NCBI RefSeq assembly: GCF_000003815.2
Contig: NC_049993.1
Coordinates: 11,121,026 to 11,185,025, forward strand
Direction of reading: 5' to 3'
Length of the DNA stretch: 64,000 bases
DNA from: Branchiostoma floridae
Taxonomy: Eukaryota; Chordata; Leptocardii; Amphioxiformes; Branchiostomatidae
Shown here piece by piece: positions 25,601 to 36,755 of the stretch; within the stretch, counting starts at the first letter, position 1; each line of letters begins with the position of its first letter. The notes beneath the pieces are model-generated. The model was not told where the DNA came from, ran no database searches, and worked only from the letters and a program-made list of their open reading frames with translations. A program made the translations under genes and the position numbers.

Positions 25601-28170
25601 AAAGTACTCGCCCCACCATCACGCCACGTTTGTTACCTTTGTAATTTACTACCCCTTCCACAACCCTAGCCTACGAAAAGGGCTTCCACAGTGGAAAGAA
25701 TACATACCATACGGATTCTGTCAATCGAGTTCGAGTTGAAAATAAGGCCTAGGCAAAATCTTGACCTACTCGATAATTGAAGACATCTGTGAGTGTCGTA
25801 CTTTTTGGACCACGTTTTGGCTTGGAATTTTGGCGGGATAAAATACCAAATCAAAACACAGTTTGATATCATGAGTGAAAATGGATATTGTTGTATGATC
25901 ACGGTAGTGCCATGCTTTCCCGTCTTTTTTTTAAATAGCATTGACTTTATGACATTTGTATTAGTTTATATGCATATGCATTGTAATAATTGACTGCATA
26001 GAGAATGTTCTGTTGTTTGCCTGATATTCTAGTGTCACAAGCCCACGTCAGTCGTCTCGGCAGAAATTATTCTACAATTTCTAGGTGTCCTGAAAGTGAC
26101 TGAACCTATACAGAAAAGCAAAAACTTGAAAACTAAATAATGAAAAATAAAACTTGTTAAACAGTCAAAAATTTGTAAAAAAAAAACCTCTGTCATGATG
26201 GATACTAGCGAGCTTACTTTAAAACCACTGTTTTTCAACTACAAATGTATTTGGAAATGCATATTTCATTATTTGTGTACACTTAAAGTTCTAAAAGTAA
26301 AATGGTAAATTTTTTCTGTTTTGATTTTCGTGTTTTTAGTCTTTGATGCAGCACGGCCCTGGAATGTCACGCGTGTGTTGTCTGTCTCTCACTGGAGCAA
26401 TGGAAGCAATACATATAAAGACTGGCTCCACTATAGTATACTAAACGGCGCGAATCATCCCATACATTATTACATAGCTGTCCTTCTTCCCAACAGCAAC
26501 TGCTCTGTTCTTCACCGTGCAGATAAAACACGCCACCGTTTGGGGCGTCACTGCCATCACAGTCGGGGAATGTCAGCTATCTCTCCCTCTCTCAACTTCG
26601 ACTCGGTTAGAGACACACAACCGTCGCTTCTTCAAGCTATCCGTCTGTTTCTCAGGCATGTCAGCACATTACTACAACCCGCTGGTTGACTTAACCAATG
26701 CTTGATTGAAGTGAAGGGAATTTCGCTTTCACTGTTGCTTATTTTGCAAGTAGTGAAACCATTTGTGGTATTCTCTCATTTCCACAGTTCGGAATGCAAG
26801 CAAAAACCACTGACAGTGCAACAAGTAAGTGGGCGTTATTATTTACACAGGCGGTAATGTATAAGCGCCGCCTAGCAGACATAATTCCAACTGCACCGAT
26901 GTATACGCGCGTGATATGTACTATTCAGTTCCATTCACTTGCTTTATCAAGCATGTCATCAATTCAACGGAGATTTGTAATGAGTCTGAGAAAGATATGA
27001 AAGCAACAGCAAGTTCATGCCTGCTGGCCGATTTGAGCTTCTCATGAATAAACTAGAGTTCCACGACCCCATACCTTCGCCAAATGATTTGATCTTTTAC
27101 TCAACTAGCAAATTGCACGCATGAACAAAGCTATTTAAGGCAATCACTTAACACCAACACGTTATACTGAAAATCAAAATACATGCATTTCATGCTCATC
27201 TTTTACAAAGTGCATTGCTCTCAATAATCTATACAATTAATTCTCCTGTAAATTTGAAGCAAATTCTATAAATTGGAAACTCAAGATAGAAAGTTAACGT
27301 TTGCTTGAAACTCAGAATTTCTTCACAGCGCATGTGCTCCACTATTATATTACAATGGTACATGATACACATCATGATTGCTGTAGTTAAATGTCCATTT
27401 CAAATATGCAAACATACAAAGATGTACCACAAGTGCAAAAATACAAAAGACCTTGTCATACTTCACCAAGAAGACTTGGCAAGAAGAGGCACAATCGCAA
27501 CCAGCTTTTCATTATTCATAATCACTTGGTAGTACCAAGTGTGCAATTAGGCCTATCACTTTCTCTTACACAGTCAGTAGTCTGAAGAAAAAAAACTGTA
27601 ACGTTACTTCTTACAAAATGACATGTCATTCTTCAAATCTCAAAAAACAATATTTCATGGTAGGACAAGAAATAAACAAAATCATTCTTTCTTAAAATTC
27701 TTCATTCTGTAGTCAAACTTCTTCTTAATAACTTATTCAACTCATAATGTAACTCTTTCCTATTTTCATGTCCTCTCATAGAGCTCTTATTCTTACTGAT
27801 TCATTTCTTCTTATATATACACCAAAGGTTTTTTTTTTACCAGTGGTAATAAATACACCCTGTTGTCCTCACACCACATTATCCTATAGTTATATATTAG
27901 CTCTTCAACTTGATTTTTATGATTGCATCAATTATAAGGAAGTGATATCCAGCAATAACAGCTTTTACAGAATATAATAGCTTCTACTTTTTTAACATAA
28001 ATGTATCAATACCTCTGTCTTATGACTATGAAAAAAGGAGCCATTCATTGTCTTATGAGAAAGAAATAGTGCAGGTAGCTTAGCTATTCTTCTATGCAGA
28101 GCCTCGCCCTCTCCCACGACCAATACAATAATGTGCTGTGTGCTGCAGAAGACTGCTGAACTGGACTTCA
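22661..28170. other. Intergenic region between NFI and ZDHHC21, no gene recognised
   Basis: About 5.5 kb separating the NFI 5' end from the 3' region of ZDHHC21. Frames of up to 122 codons (for example 26,321-26,689) show no family resemblance and no splice context. As the upstream flank of a developmental transcription factor gene it is a reasonable place for regulatory DNA, but I see no specific site to defend. Confidence 0.45.
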
Positions 28171-28299
28171 GTTTCCACTTTTGTGGGTGTGGCTACTAAA
28201 CAGCTGTCAGCCAATCAGAGAATGAGCTTTAGAAAACATTTAGGTTATTCTCTGATTGGCTGACAGATGGTTAGAGGCCACACCCCCAAAGGCGGAAAC
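28171..28299. mobile_element. Fold-back MITE, ~52-bp arms
   Basis: The arms are nearly perfect complements: the left contains GTTTCCACTTTTGTGGGTGT and CTGTCAGCCAATCAGAGAA, the right TTCTCTGATTGGCTGACAG and ACACCCCCAAAGGCGGAAAC. About 20 nt separate them. It is non-coding and 129 bp long. Confidence 0.85.
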
Positions 28300-28935
28300 C
28301 TCAGCCCAGGGCCTCCCAAAGGTATATTGTATACACCAAAGCCGATGCTGCATAGGAGCAAGTGCTACCACAGTCTGTGGTCATGGCTGTATGGCAGTCA
28401 AGTATGGCTGGTAAACTTTTACATCTATCTATCCCCATAATGTAACCAACCTGACTTTCCATTGTCCTTAAGACCTTAATTTTGAAAAGTTATCTTGTGA
28501 CAACACTGTCTGTACAACAGCTTCATCAAGTCATTCTCTATTCTACATAATTTTTTAATGGCTAAATTGAAAAATGCATATACCCCAGTACAGCACATTC
28601 AAAAGTGTAGTATCATTAAGAAATGTAGATACAATGTTAGAGCCGTATACACACAGCCATAGTGGTCTAGTTCTGCAACTGTAGTTCATATTGCTGACAG
28701 TAATTTTCACATTTATACACATGTACGTAGTCATAGTACATTGATTACAATTAGATTAGGAAAGTCAGATTGCAAGAAAGTTTGTAGGAAAATCAGCTCC
28801 ATTTGTCTGTAGTAGGTGCACTAGTCAGGTGCACCAATAAGCTAAAATGTTGAAGTCCCTCCTGAAAACGAGGCATAGCTATAAGATTTTTTGATTCCTA
28901 GCAGCCATGGCTTCTTTATGATTAATAATTCCATC

Positions 28936-29507
28936 TACATGTGCCTGTAGTAAGAGCCCCTACGTGTGCCTGTAGTAAGAGCCCCTACATGTGCCTGTAG
29001 TAAGAGCCCCTACATGTGCCTGTAGTAAGAGCCCCTAAATGTGCCTGTAGTAAGAGCCCTTACATGTGCCTGTAGTAAGAGCCCTTACATGTGCCTGTAG
29101 TAAGAGCCCTACATGTGCCTGTAGTAAGAGCCCTACATGTGCCTGTAGTAAGAGCCCCTACATGTGCCTGTAGTAAGAGCCCCTACATGTGCCTGTAGTA
29201 AGAGCCCCTACATGTGCCTGTAGTAAGAGCCCCTACATGTGCCTGTAGTAAGAGCCCCTACATGTGCCTGTAGTAAGAGCCCCTACATGTGCCTGTAGTA
29301 AGAGCCCTTACATGTGCCTGTAGTAAGAGCCCTTACATGTGCCTGTAGTAAGAGCCCTACATGTGCCTGTAGTAAGAGCCCTACATGTGCCTGTAGTAAG
29401 AGCCCCTACATGTGCCTGTAGTAAGAGCCCCTACATGTGCCTGTAGTAAGAGCCCCTACATGTGCCTGTAGTAAGAGCCCCTAAATGTGCCTGTAGTAAG
29501 AGCCCCC
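28936..29507 (-). repeat. 25-bp minisatellite overlapping the ZDHHC21 stop codon
   Basis: Twenty-three head-to-tail copies of a 24-25-bp unit (plus strand TGTGCCTGTAGTAAGAGCCC, then CTACA). Unit ends vary: CCCCTACA, CCCCTAAA, CCCTTACA and CCCTACA. The variants are ordered, with two copies of CCCTTACA followed by two of CCCTACA occurring twice, ten units apart. The rightmost copy encodes the last residues and stop of ZDHHC21 on the minus strand; the rest should be 3' UTR. Confidence 0.95.
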
Positions 29508-32500
29508 AGCCTGTGCTGTTATTGCCCGTCTCCTGCGCAGCGGCCACAGCCAGCACAGCACATTCTTGGTCCCACAGATATCCGAGAAGGCCTCGTGGAT
29601 TGCACGTGGACTGGGTCTATGGGTAAAAAAAAAGGCCAGCTATAAAAGTTACCCAAATGTTCGACTGAACAGCTCCAGTCCAATTTTAGTGTTGGAAATT
29701 GCAATCTAACTTTTCCAGAATGTTTCCTACCAACACAGATGAACTTTCAAGTTAAGGTATAAAAGTTGATAACCAGGCTTAATCAATGTTGATCTACTGT
29801 TAATTTCATGATTTTTTTCTATTCATTTTACCACATTTGTGGAAGGATTGACAAAGCAGGTGACCATCACCTATTGGAGAATGAATGAATGAATATTTAA
29901 CTTGATATACCAGCAATGTTTAACTTAACTCTTTGCTGTAACATTGCAATACTATATGTGGAAAAACAATGCAAGTCGATGCAGTTTGTGGAATCATAAA
30001 AAGACAGTGACTACTTACATTCCTGATCTGAAGTAAGGGTCTGCCAAGTTTTCCAGTGTTGTTCTATCCTGGAGTAGGAGAGAGAAATGTGATACGTTTA
30101 CTACTGACTGGATGAGAGGAACTATCCTCTAGATGTCCCTCGTAGGAGTGGTTATCGTATAGGTAGTATTCAGCATTTGATTATACTGCTGCTGGGATCC
30201 CTGACACAGGGGTAGGCAGCAGTCGGCTAGTCTTCACACCATGCTTTCTTGTGGCCCTGCTCTAATAAATTTCCCTCAGATCCTTTTTTGGGAAGCATTT
30301 GAGATGGCCATATGACTGAAAGTAACATATGATTTGCCTCACTGCATACACCACCAGACTTAAACAATGTTTTACTACATAAGTTGCCTGTGTTCAAAGG
30401 ACAAATTATCTATAAAAAGGTACTAAGAGTAACTAAGATGAGTAAATTTATATTTCTGCTGCTACTTACATGTATAAAAACTAGGAAAATACACATTTTT
30501 AAAATGTAACCAAAGTCCTAAACACCACAAGTCTACAATTAACTCACTATGAGGATGTTGAAGGTTTGTCCGAATACAAGACCAATAGCTGCAGGGAAGA
30601 AGAGCACACCCTGTCCGCAGGTGAACCATAGCAGGGGGCGGGTGTAACTGTACGGGAAAATGTCCTGCAATAAAAACATGATTTTTGTTGTTTAACTGTG
30701 CATTAATTATGTAAATAAGGTTTTTAACATGTGATCATTATATGTGGTCATTGATAACATCCTGCCACTCAACTGTGGACCTTCATATGGAAAAACATAA
30801 CTGCAAGACAGACCCAAAACAAAACCTCCCCGTGAATTAGTAGCCTCCTCCATTGACCCTGTGACCTGTCATGTCTGATACCTCCTGTCACTCGCGCAAG
30901 TCCGACCTTTGCAGTGGCACCTCGGACACAGGCAACAAACCATTTAAAGGGTTTGATCTGTTTTACTGGCGCATTTCCATATTACATTTCCATGGGTTCC
31001 GATATGTACTAAGTACATCATGTTTCATCAATATTTGTGTAGTTTTCATTGAAGAGGTTTATAGTTCTGTTTTTCTCCATTCAATGTTTCTTTACCTTTT
31101 TGCAGCAAACAAGATTGTTAACAAGTTTGAGAGTACTTTTTGTCCCATCCATGACAGAAAAATTAACTATAAACAAACAATGAGGTAAACATCCTAAAAG
31201 GTGACTACCGTATTGCAGTAGCTGCACGGCGGTGAGTAGTAGAGATGGAGCACTGCAAGTGCAATACTCATGGAGACCAGTATTAGGGTGTAATACAGGA
31301 GCTGCATGAAGAGCCAGTGGTTTTCCTCCCCTACACAGTTGTTAATCCTGCAAAACACAACATATGCATAAACATGACACAAATATTGAGCTAGAGAACA
31401 TTTCTTTTAAATGTTTGTCCCACAATGATATTTGGAATGGCACATGTATTTTCAATGGTTCTGAAGGATATCATTGATCACATACTCAAGAAAAGAAAAC
31501 TGAAGGAGTACGACCATGCACTGGGACCAAACTATCATACAAGGAACCGTCGAGGGAGGAAGAAAGATGGATAGACAACAAAAAATATGGGAGGATGATA
31601 TCACAGAATGGATAGGCACACGACTAAGTGAAATATTAGATAAAACAGAAAACTGGTTGCCCCAACAGTGACAAAGTTACACTAAGGGATAGATGAGATG
31701 ATGAGATGTGTACTTACCATGGACAGTGATGGTCCATTTTCCGGACACACTGCTGACATCTCCTGCAGTGGTGGGAACGGGGTGGTCTCCTGATCTGACA
31801 CACTTTGCAGATCGTCCAATCAGCAGCCTCTGTTTCAAAGACACATTTAGTTAAACACTTCCCAATTGCAGCAAACATGATTTCATTTGTGAATGGGTGA
31901 AGGAGAGGAGAAAGAAAGAGAGACAGAGAGAATGAACTGATTACATTTAGGCTCCTACATGCCATTTTGTAGTAGTAGTAGTACATAAATGTACCATTGA
32001 GAATGTGCAACACAACTCACCAATGTCTTCACCATTTTCATCATCTTTGCAAGAATAATAAGTTTGGAAAAAGAAGCAGTCAGAATAAAACCGTAGTTTG
32101 AAAGGCAGCAACCATGGAAAAGAAGACCTAAGCTAAAAATGGACTATGCCAAACTAACTGTTACATGATTACAGTACTAGTACCTTGACCATCAATAGTA
32201 ATCATACATTCCTCATCTTGAACTGTACATACACATCTAATGTCACAATTACGGATGAATGTTGTATTCTTACTAAGATGTTGTATCCACAGGAAAGGTT
32301 CTCCATAGACATTGTTATTAGGGTAAATGTTTTTTTCTTTGTTTTTTTCGCTGCTCTACTGACCAACAGCGGATGGCTGGATGTCCAGTGGCACAGTTCC
32401 AGGGTTGGTGGTCACTGATAGGTACAGACACACCACCGTCATGATGGACATCAGGAAGTAGACTAGAGATGGGACAACAAAAATTCTGTTAGTATGACTA

Positions 32501-33368
32501 TAAAGACAAGGGTTTGAAAAAATTGAAACATAGAAATACTTACATTTGTGCAGTTTATACCTGTGCAAATGTTGTGATATGTTAAGATAGAAAAGCTTAC
32601 TTTTTGACTCCTAGCTAAAACATTCAGAGTTATACAGGGCTCTAGCCAGCTCAAATTTTTTTTCCGTCAGCCAATTCCCATTGTCGCGAAAACACTATTC
32701 CAGGAGTTAGAAAGAGTCTGAACTGAGACCTTGAAAAACTGGTTTTAATGAGATTATCGTATGCGAAAGGGCGCCGACACACATCGTCAACAATAATAAC
32801 AATAGAAAAACAAACAGTGTGTGGCTTTTACGGCCATGGACAGCGTCCCCAAGCCGCCTGTAGCTTCCACCAAGGATTTTTGTCCGTCAAGGTTGACGGA
32901 TTGGTTTTAAAATTTTTCCGTCACACGCAGCAAATTTCCATCAATTGACGGAAAAACGGACGCTGGCTAGAGCCCTGGAGTTATATGTAGTATGTGTAGG
33001 TGGTTTGTATGAGGGTAGGAAGCTTGACTATCCTATATGCCAAGTTTTCTAAATGTAATGTGAAATTTTCAATAACATTTTGCATTACAATTTACATAGC
33101 AGTTACTTATAAGTTATAATTACAAATTATGCAGAATCAAAATGGCAGCTATTGGAAAAATAAGGAAAAGGTCTGCAAACTTACAGATAAGGGTTCCTAA
33201 CGGCAGCTTGCCATCATAGTACATGGGCACGATAACGAGGCTGGGGATGAACGCGGTGTTGTACGCCCAGATGAAGGAGATGACTCCGAGCGCGCACCAC
33301 CCCTGGGGGTCGTACAGGAAACGTACGCGGACCCCGCACGGCAAGCGAAGCCTGGACCCCTCCCACAT
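29481..33368 (-). CDS. ZDHHC21: ZDHHC21-type palmitoyltransferase (DHHC), complete
   Basis: A membrane S-acyltransferase that attaches palmitate to cysteines of target proteins, probably at Golgi or plasma membrane. The exons are 33368-33185, 32462-32364, 32044-32021, 31829-31718, 31347-31209, 30664-30548, 30068-30019 and 29616-29481. All junctions are GT-AG and in phase; the total is 861 nt, 286 aa (human protein 265 aa). Membrane segments fall at about residues 24-47, 58-80, 152-178 and 203-230. The cysteine-rich domain reads [18 protein letters not shown], then the catalytic DHHC at 135-138 (Cys138 takes the acyl group) and [13 protein letters not shown]. The DPQGWC start and the [18 protein letters not shown] tail match the ZDHHC21 subfamily rather than other DHHC enzymes. 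The start is the first ATG before [13 protein letters not shown]; the frame is open further upstream, so a longer N-terminus is possible. Oddity: the last codons and stop lie in a minisatellite. Confidence 0.93.
31480..31710 (+). mobile_element. 3' end of a non-LTR retrotransposon (LINE), decayed
   Basis: The plus strand encodes, with stops and frameshifts, the kind of C-terminal tail found in many LINE ORF2 proteins (RRGRKK in one frame, then [20 protein letters not shown] in another). A GATGAGATG-rich 3' terminus follows. It lies in a ZDHHC21 intron, opposite to the gene. The exact clade is unclear. Confidence 0.6.
32635..32977. mobile_element. hAT-like MITE with 8-bp target-site duplication
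   Basis: A 343-bp element with terminal inverted repeats CAGGGCTCTAGCCAGC and GCTGGCTAGAGCCCTG. It is flanked on both sides by the same 8 bp, GAGTTATA (32627-32634 and 32978-32985). The CAGGG ends and 8-bp duplication are hallmarks of the hAT superfamily. There is no transposase. It sits in the first intron of the ZDHHC21 coding region. Confidence 0.92.
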
Positions 33369-33769
33369 GGTTCCTGGACACTCACACAGTGTAAGGAGGT
33401 TAGACAGGGAACCTGCTGGCATGGAGGCAGCCCAACCCACCTGCAGATGATACGGGCACTGAGAGAGATAAAGAAGATTGAGGTTACAAGGTAGTCTTGT
33501 GGTTAGGATCAACCTACAATCTAAAGGTTAACGTTGTAATAGTAAGTATCATTATACATTTGCATCCTATTTCACTGCTGTGCCCTTGGGAAACACCTAT
33601 GCCCTCACTCCATTCAGGTGAAAATAAGTTACATTACCTAGCTCCATCAGGAATGTCCTCTCATATGAGACATAATAATAAAGTCAGAAGCCCTTGTTTG
33701 AGGACAGTCACATCTCAAGCACGTTTAAGAACCCAAGAGAAGGGGTCAATTAATGCACACTGCACATGA

Positions 33770-33866
33770 CATTAAAAGTAGCCGCGTACGACTGTTGGTT
33801 ATCGATGTTGGTCGGAAGCTATATCATAAAGCGATAACCAACAGTCGTCCGCGGCTACTTTTAATG
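33770..33866. mobile_element. Short palindromic MITE
   Basis: A 97-bp fold-back. Left arm: CATTAAAAGTAGCCGCGTAC, then GACTGTTGGTTATCG. Right arm: CGATAACCAACAGTCG, then CCGCGGCTACTTTTAATG. The arms are about 35 bp with one or two mismatches. Confidence 0.85.
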
Positions 33867-34446
33867 CACAGTAACTGTTGCAGTGCAAAATTGGTGTGTT
33901 ATGCCTACTTACTTGTCATGCGGTTTAAAAGTTATACACACAAAAACAAACAGATGACGGCAACATGCAACAGGACGTGATAAAGCAATAACAATAATAA
34001 TGTAAATGCACGTTAGACTGCGACTAGACTAGGTGCCGGTGCCCCCCTCCCACACCGTTACAAGATTTCAAAACATCTCATACGGTCTAGATTCTCTTAC
34101 AGTACAATTCACTGGTTTTATAGACCTTAAAGTAGAGAATTTTGCACTGAAATCGAACACTATCTTACCTTTATAACAGTTCAACAAGAGCGTTGAGGAC
34201 TTTATTGCAAGTATCAAAATTTCTTGCGGTATTTGTCCGCCATCTTTGTTTTGGTTAGTAACAATCAGCGCATCCAAACGCACATAATCTATATACATGT
34301 AACATACTGCATAGAATAAACATTTCGTGCAATATATTAAATTGTTTGGTGATGACCAATTAGACATATTATCAAAATTGGCGGAAAGTAGTCGCCCTAT
34401 TTTTATCTCACACAAAGCCAAGCATTTATTTATCTATATCACCACG

Positions 34447-34517
34447 ATGTGATGCTTTCATCATTAACTAGTTCAGTTAGTTCAGGAAGCTAGTTAATAA
34501 AGTTGAAAGCATCACAT
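34447..34517. repeat. Inverted repeat
   Basis: ATGTGATGCTTTCA with CATTAACTAG is matched by CTAGTTAATAAAG with TGAAAGCATCACAT. A 71-bp fold-back, probably a small transposon relic. Confidence 0.75.
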
Positions 34518-35059
34518 TGTTCTTCGTAGTCATATAGTTATGGATTTTGTAAGGTGTCAGATAAAGATAGCGGGACGTATTTTCCACATATGTAAAATTG
34601 ATTATATGGATGACATCCGCGTGCGCATCAATTTTCTGCCGTTTCCAAATTTCAAAACTAAAAAAAGTTTTCAACCATTTTGCAACTCGTAGAAAGCAGC
34701 AAAACAAGCAAATATATACCGAGGATTTCGACAAAAAAAATCAAAAACGTATACTAATGTCATACAATATTTCAAGGTCAAAGAAGAAAAATGAAGAATC
34801 TATTGCATGATTGTTCGGTATTACTAATCCTGTGCGCTCAGTCATATGTCCAACTCCCTGACCACTTAGATTTTATAATGAAGGCAACTTTTTGGCGAGT
34901 TAAACTCTTTTATTCGCACTCTTGCTCAGGTTTTGGGGTCCCAACAGATGCCATCCATATAATCAAATCAACATGGCCTTATAAGCGTAAATATAGTCAA
35001 AGAGCCATTGTCAACCTTGTGTTTCTTTATTTAAAAGCCTACGATTGCCTTTCGACTGA

Positions 35060-35400
35060 CTACTAGTAGCGTTATCAAGTTTACATATGGGTGGTCCATT
35101 TGAGATCGGCTTGCAGGATCACGCATAGAACTTAAACTGAACTTTTTGGTTTGTCCCTGACTGTGCTTCCTAGGACGTAATTGTGAGGTAATTAGTAGTA
35201 GATTTCCCCTTAAGGGATTCATATTGGCGATAATCAATCATGGGTAACATGCCCTGCATGCACCAGTCGGCAATGCATCCTTCACAGGTTTTTGAGTAAA
35301 TGGGGGTGAGGGAGATTGTTCTGAGGTTCTGTGGGCGGGGCGGATTCTCCTTTGGGATCGGCACAAAGTAGGCTTTCTTACAAACTACAGGAGACGCATA
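35060..35400 (-). mobile_element. Non-LTR retrotransposon reverse-transcriptase fragment
   Basis: The minus strand encodes VPIPKENPPRPQNLRTISLT, then YSKTCEGCIADW, then DYRQYESLKGKSTTNYL. This corresponds to the first conserved blocks of non-LTR reverse transcriptases (P-K, LRPISLTP, SK-EK, D-QFG-KGxST). The remaining domains are missing and the frame breaks near 35170. It is a dead, 5'- and 3'-truncated insertion. Confidence 0.75.
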
Positions 35401-36755
35401 CTAGTATGGGTGTAGTATATATTGATATGGGTCCCTTGCTGCAACTCCTGGTTAATAATTGATATGTATATAGATATGGACTTGTTTTCTTTAGTCGATG
35501 TGTCAATTCCACATGCTAATATAGAACATTTTTCCGCCAAAATATGGTCATTCTGCGGTTGACATATTTAACGTTATATCCCGAAGGGCGCATGTCATCT
35601 TTTTTTTTCGAAATCATTAAGAAACAAAACTGACGAATCCAACTGAAAGAGCAAATTAAGTATTTATTTGGTGACATTGTGGACATGTGGTGTGAATCGA
35701 AAATTTTAGATATTTGATCAGTGTGGCCACTAATAACTCCATACAAAAACTAAAAATAATAGGCCTGTACGATATTCTATGGTATGTACGTGAGCGGCAG
35801 AAAGTAGTTTCATTGTCTTCGGTGTAAAGGTATTCTGTACGCGATGTTTGTCTTTTATTGTACATAGAGCTTCATAGATATTAGAGAACAACGTTGCTTC
35901 TGATTACGACAGAGGAATCACATATCCCATGCATGTATCCTACTACAACGCATGCGTAATTAAGGCACTGGCATGACAACCACCACGGAGGTATTGTTGA
36001 GAATCTCCCTGCTCAACCGTCACTGTCTTTGGTACAAGAATATTGAATGATACATTGATACAGAAATGTATCTTAGAATAATAACATTCGCATGGCTCAA
36101 AGTGAAGCAAACTTTGAAAATATGTACCAACTAGCTAAACGTTTAAGGCTCCTGAGAAGTTACTAACAAGGCGGTGTCATCCTGAGATAAGTGCTTAACG
36201 CAATATTGCTTAGAGATAAGCCTAATTACAAACTTAAGATCATACCTAAAAATAACCCTGCCGAGTATATAGCTTCATCGCTAAACATGTGCATTTCATG
36301 CACTGACATTATCGTCTACACAATGGAATATATATTAATAAAAAGTTTCTTGAAACTTTATGAAAGAAGTCTTCTCCTTTTTTTTCATCCTTTCACACAA
36401 ACTAGATTCAGTGTTCAATGTGACCAATAACAGCGACAGCCCTTGCTTTACAAGCAAATAGGACAAAATTCGTGCTACAAATTCCCATTTCGTCAGAATG
36501 GCTCATTTATACCCATTCCACTAGGGCAGCGACCAAGGCTGAACGAATTTCAAAGATACAAAATCAAATCTGTTTTTCACTTTCTGTGTTTTCCTGTCTT
36601 TTTATACTTTTATTGCATGACAATGTTCAGATCGTAAAATCATGGGTTACGCAGCGCGATCGCCGTCTAGTGGACTGGGTATTTCCATAGTGAGAAGTAT
36701 TTCATGCTGATTGCTGGAAGGTGCTATTTCTTCTTGAGGGGTGGTCAGGTGGTGT

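Larger units (their letters stand above)
33369..36755. other. Intergenic region between ZDHHC21 and the TGF-beta ligand gene
   Basis: It contains the ZDHHC21 promoter and any upstream non-coding exon (not located), two fold-back elements, a reverse-transcriptase fragment, and on the right the ligand gene's 3' UTR with a minus-strand AATAAA at 36609-36614. No other gene was recognised. Confidence 0.5.

Noticed and set aside
26321-26689. 122-codon plus-strand frame
   Set aside because: No family resemblance, no splice or start context, and amino-acid composition like translated non-coding DNA.
28936-29507. CRISPR-like array
   Set aside because: The repeats are directly adjacent with no unique spacers, in an animal genome; it is a minisatellite.
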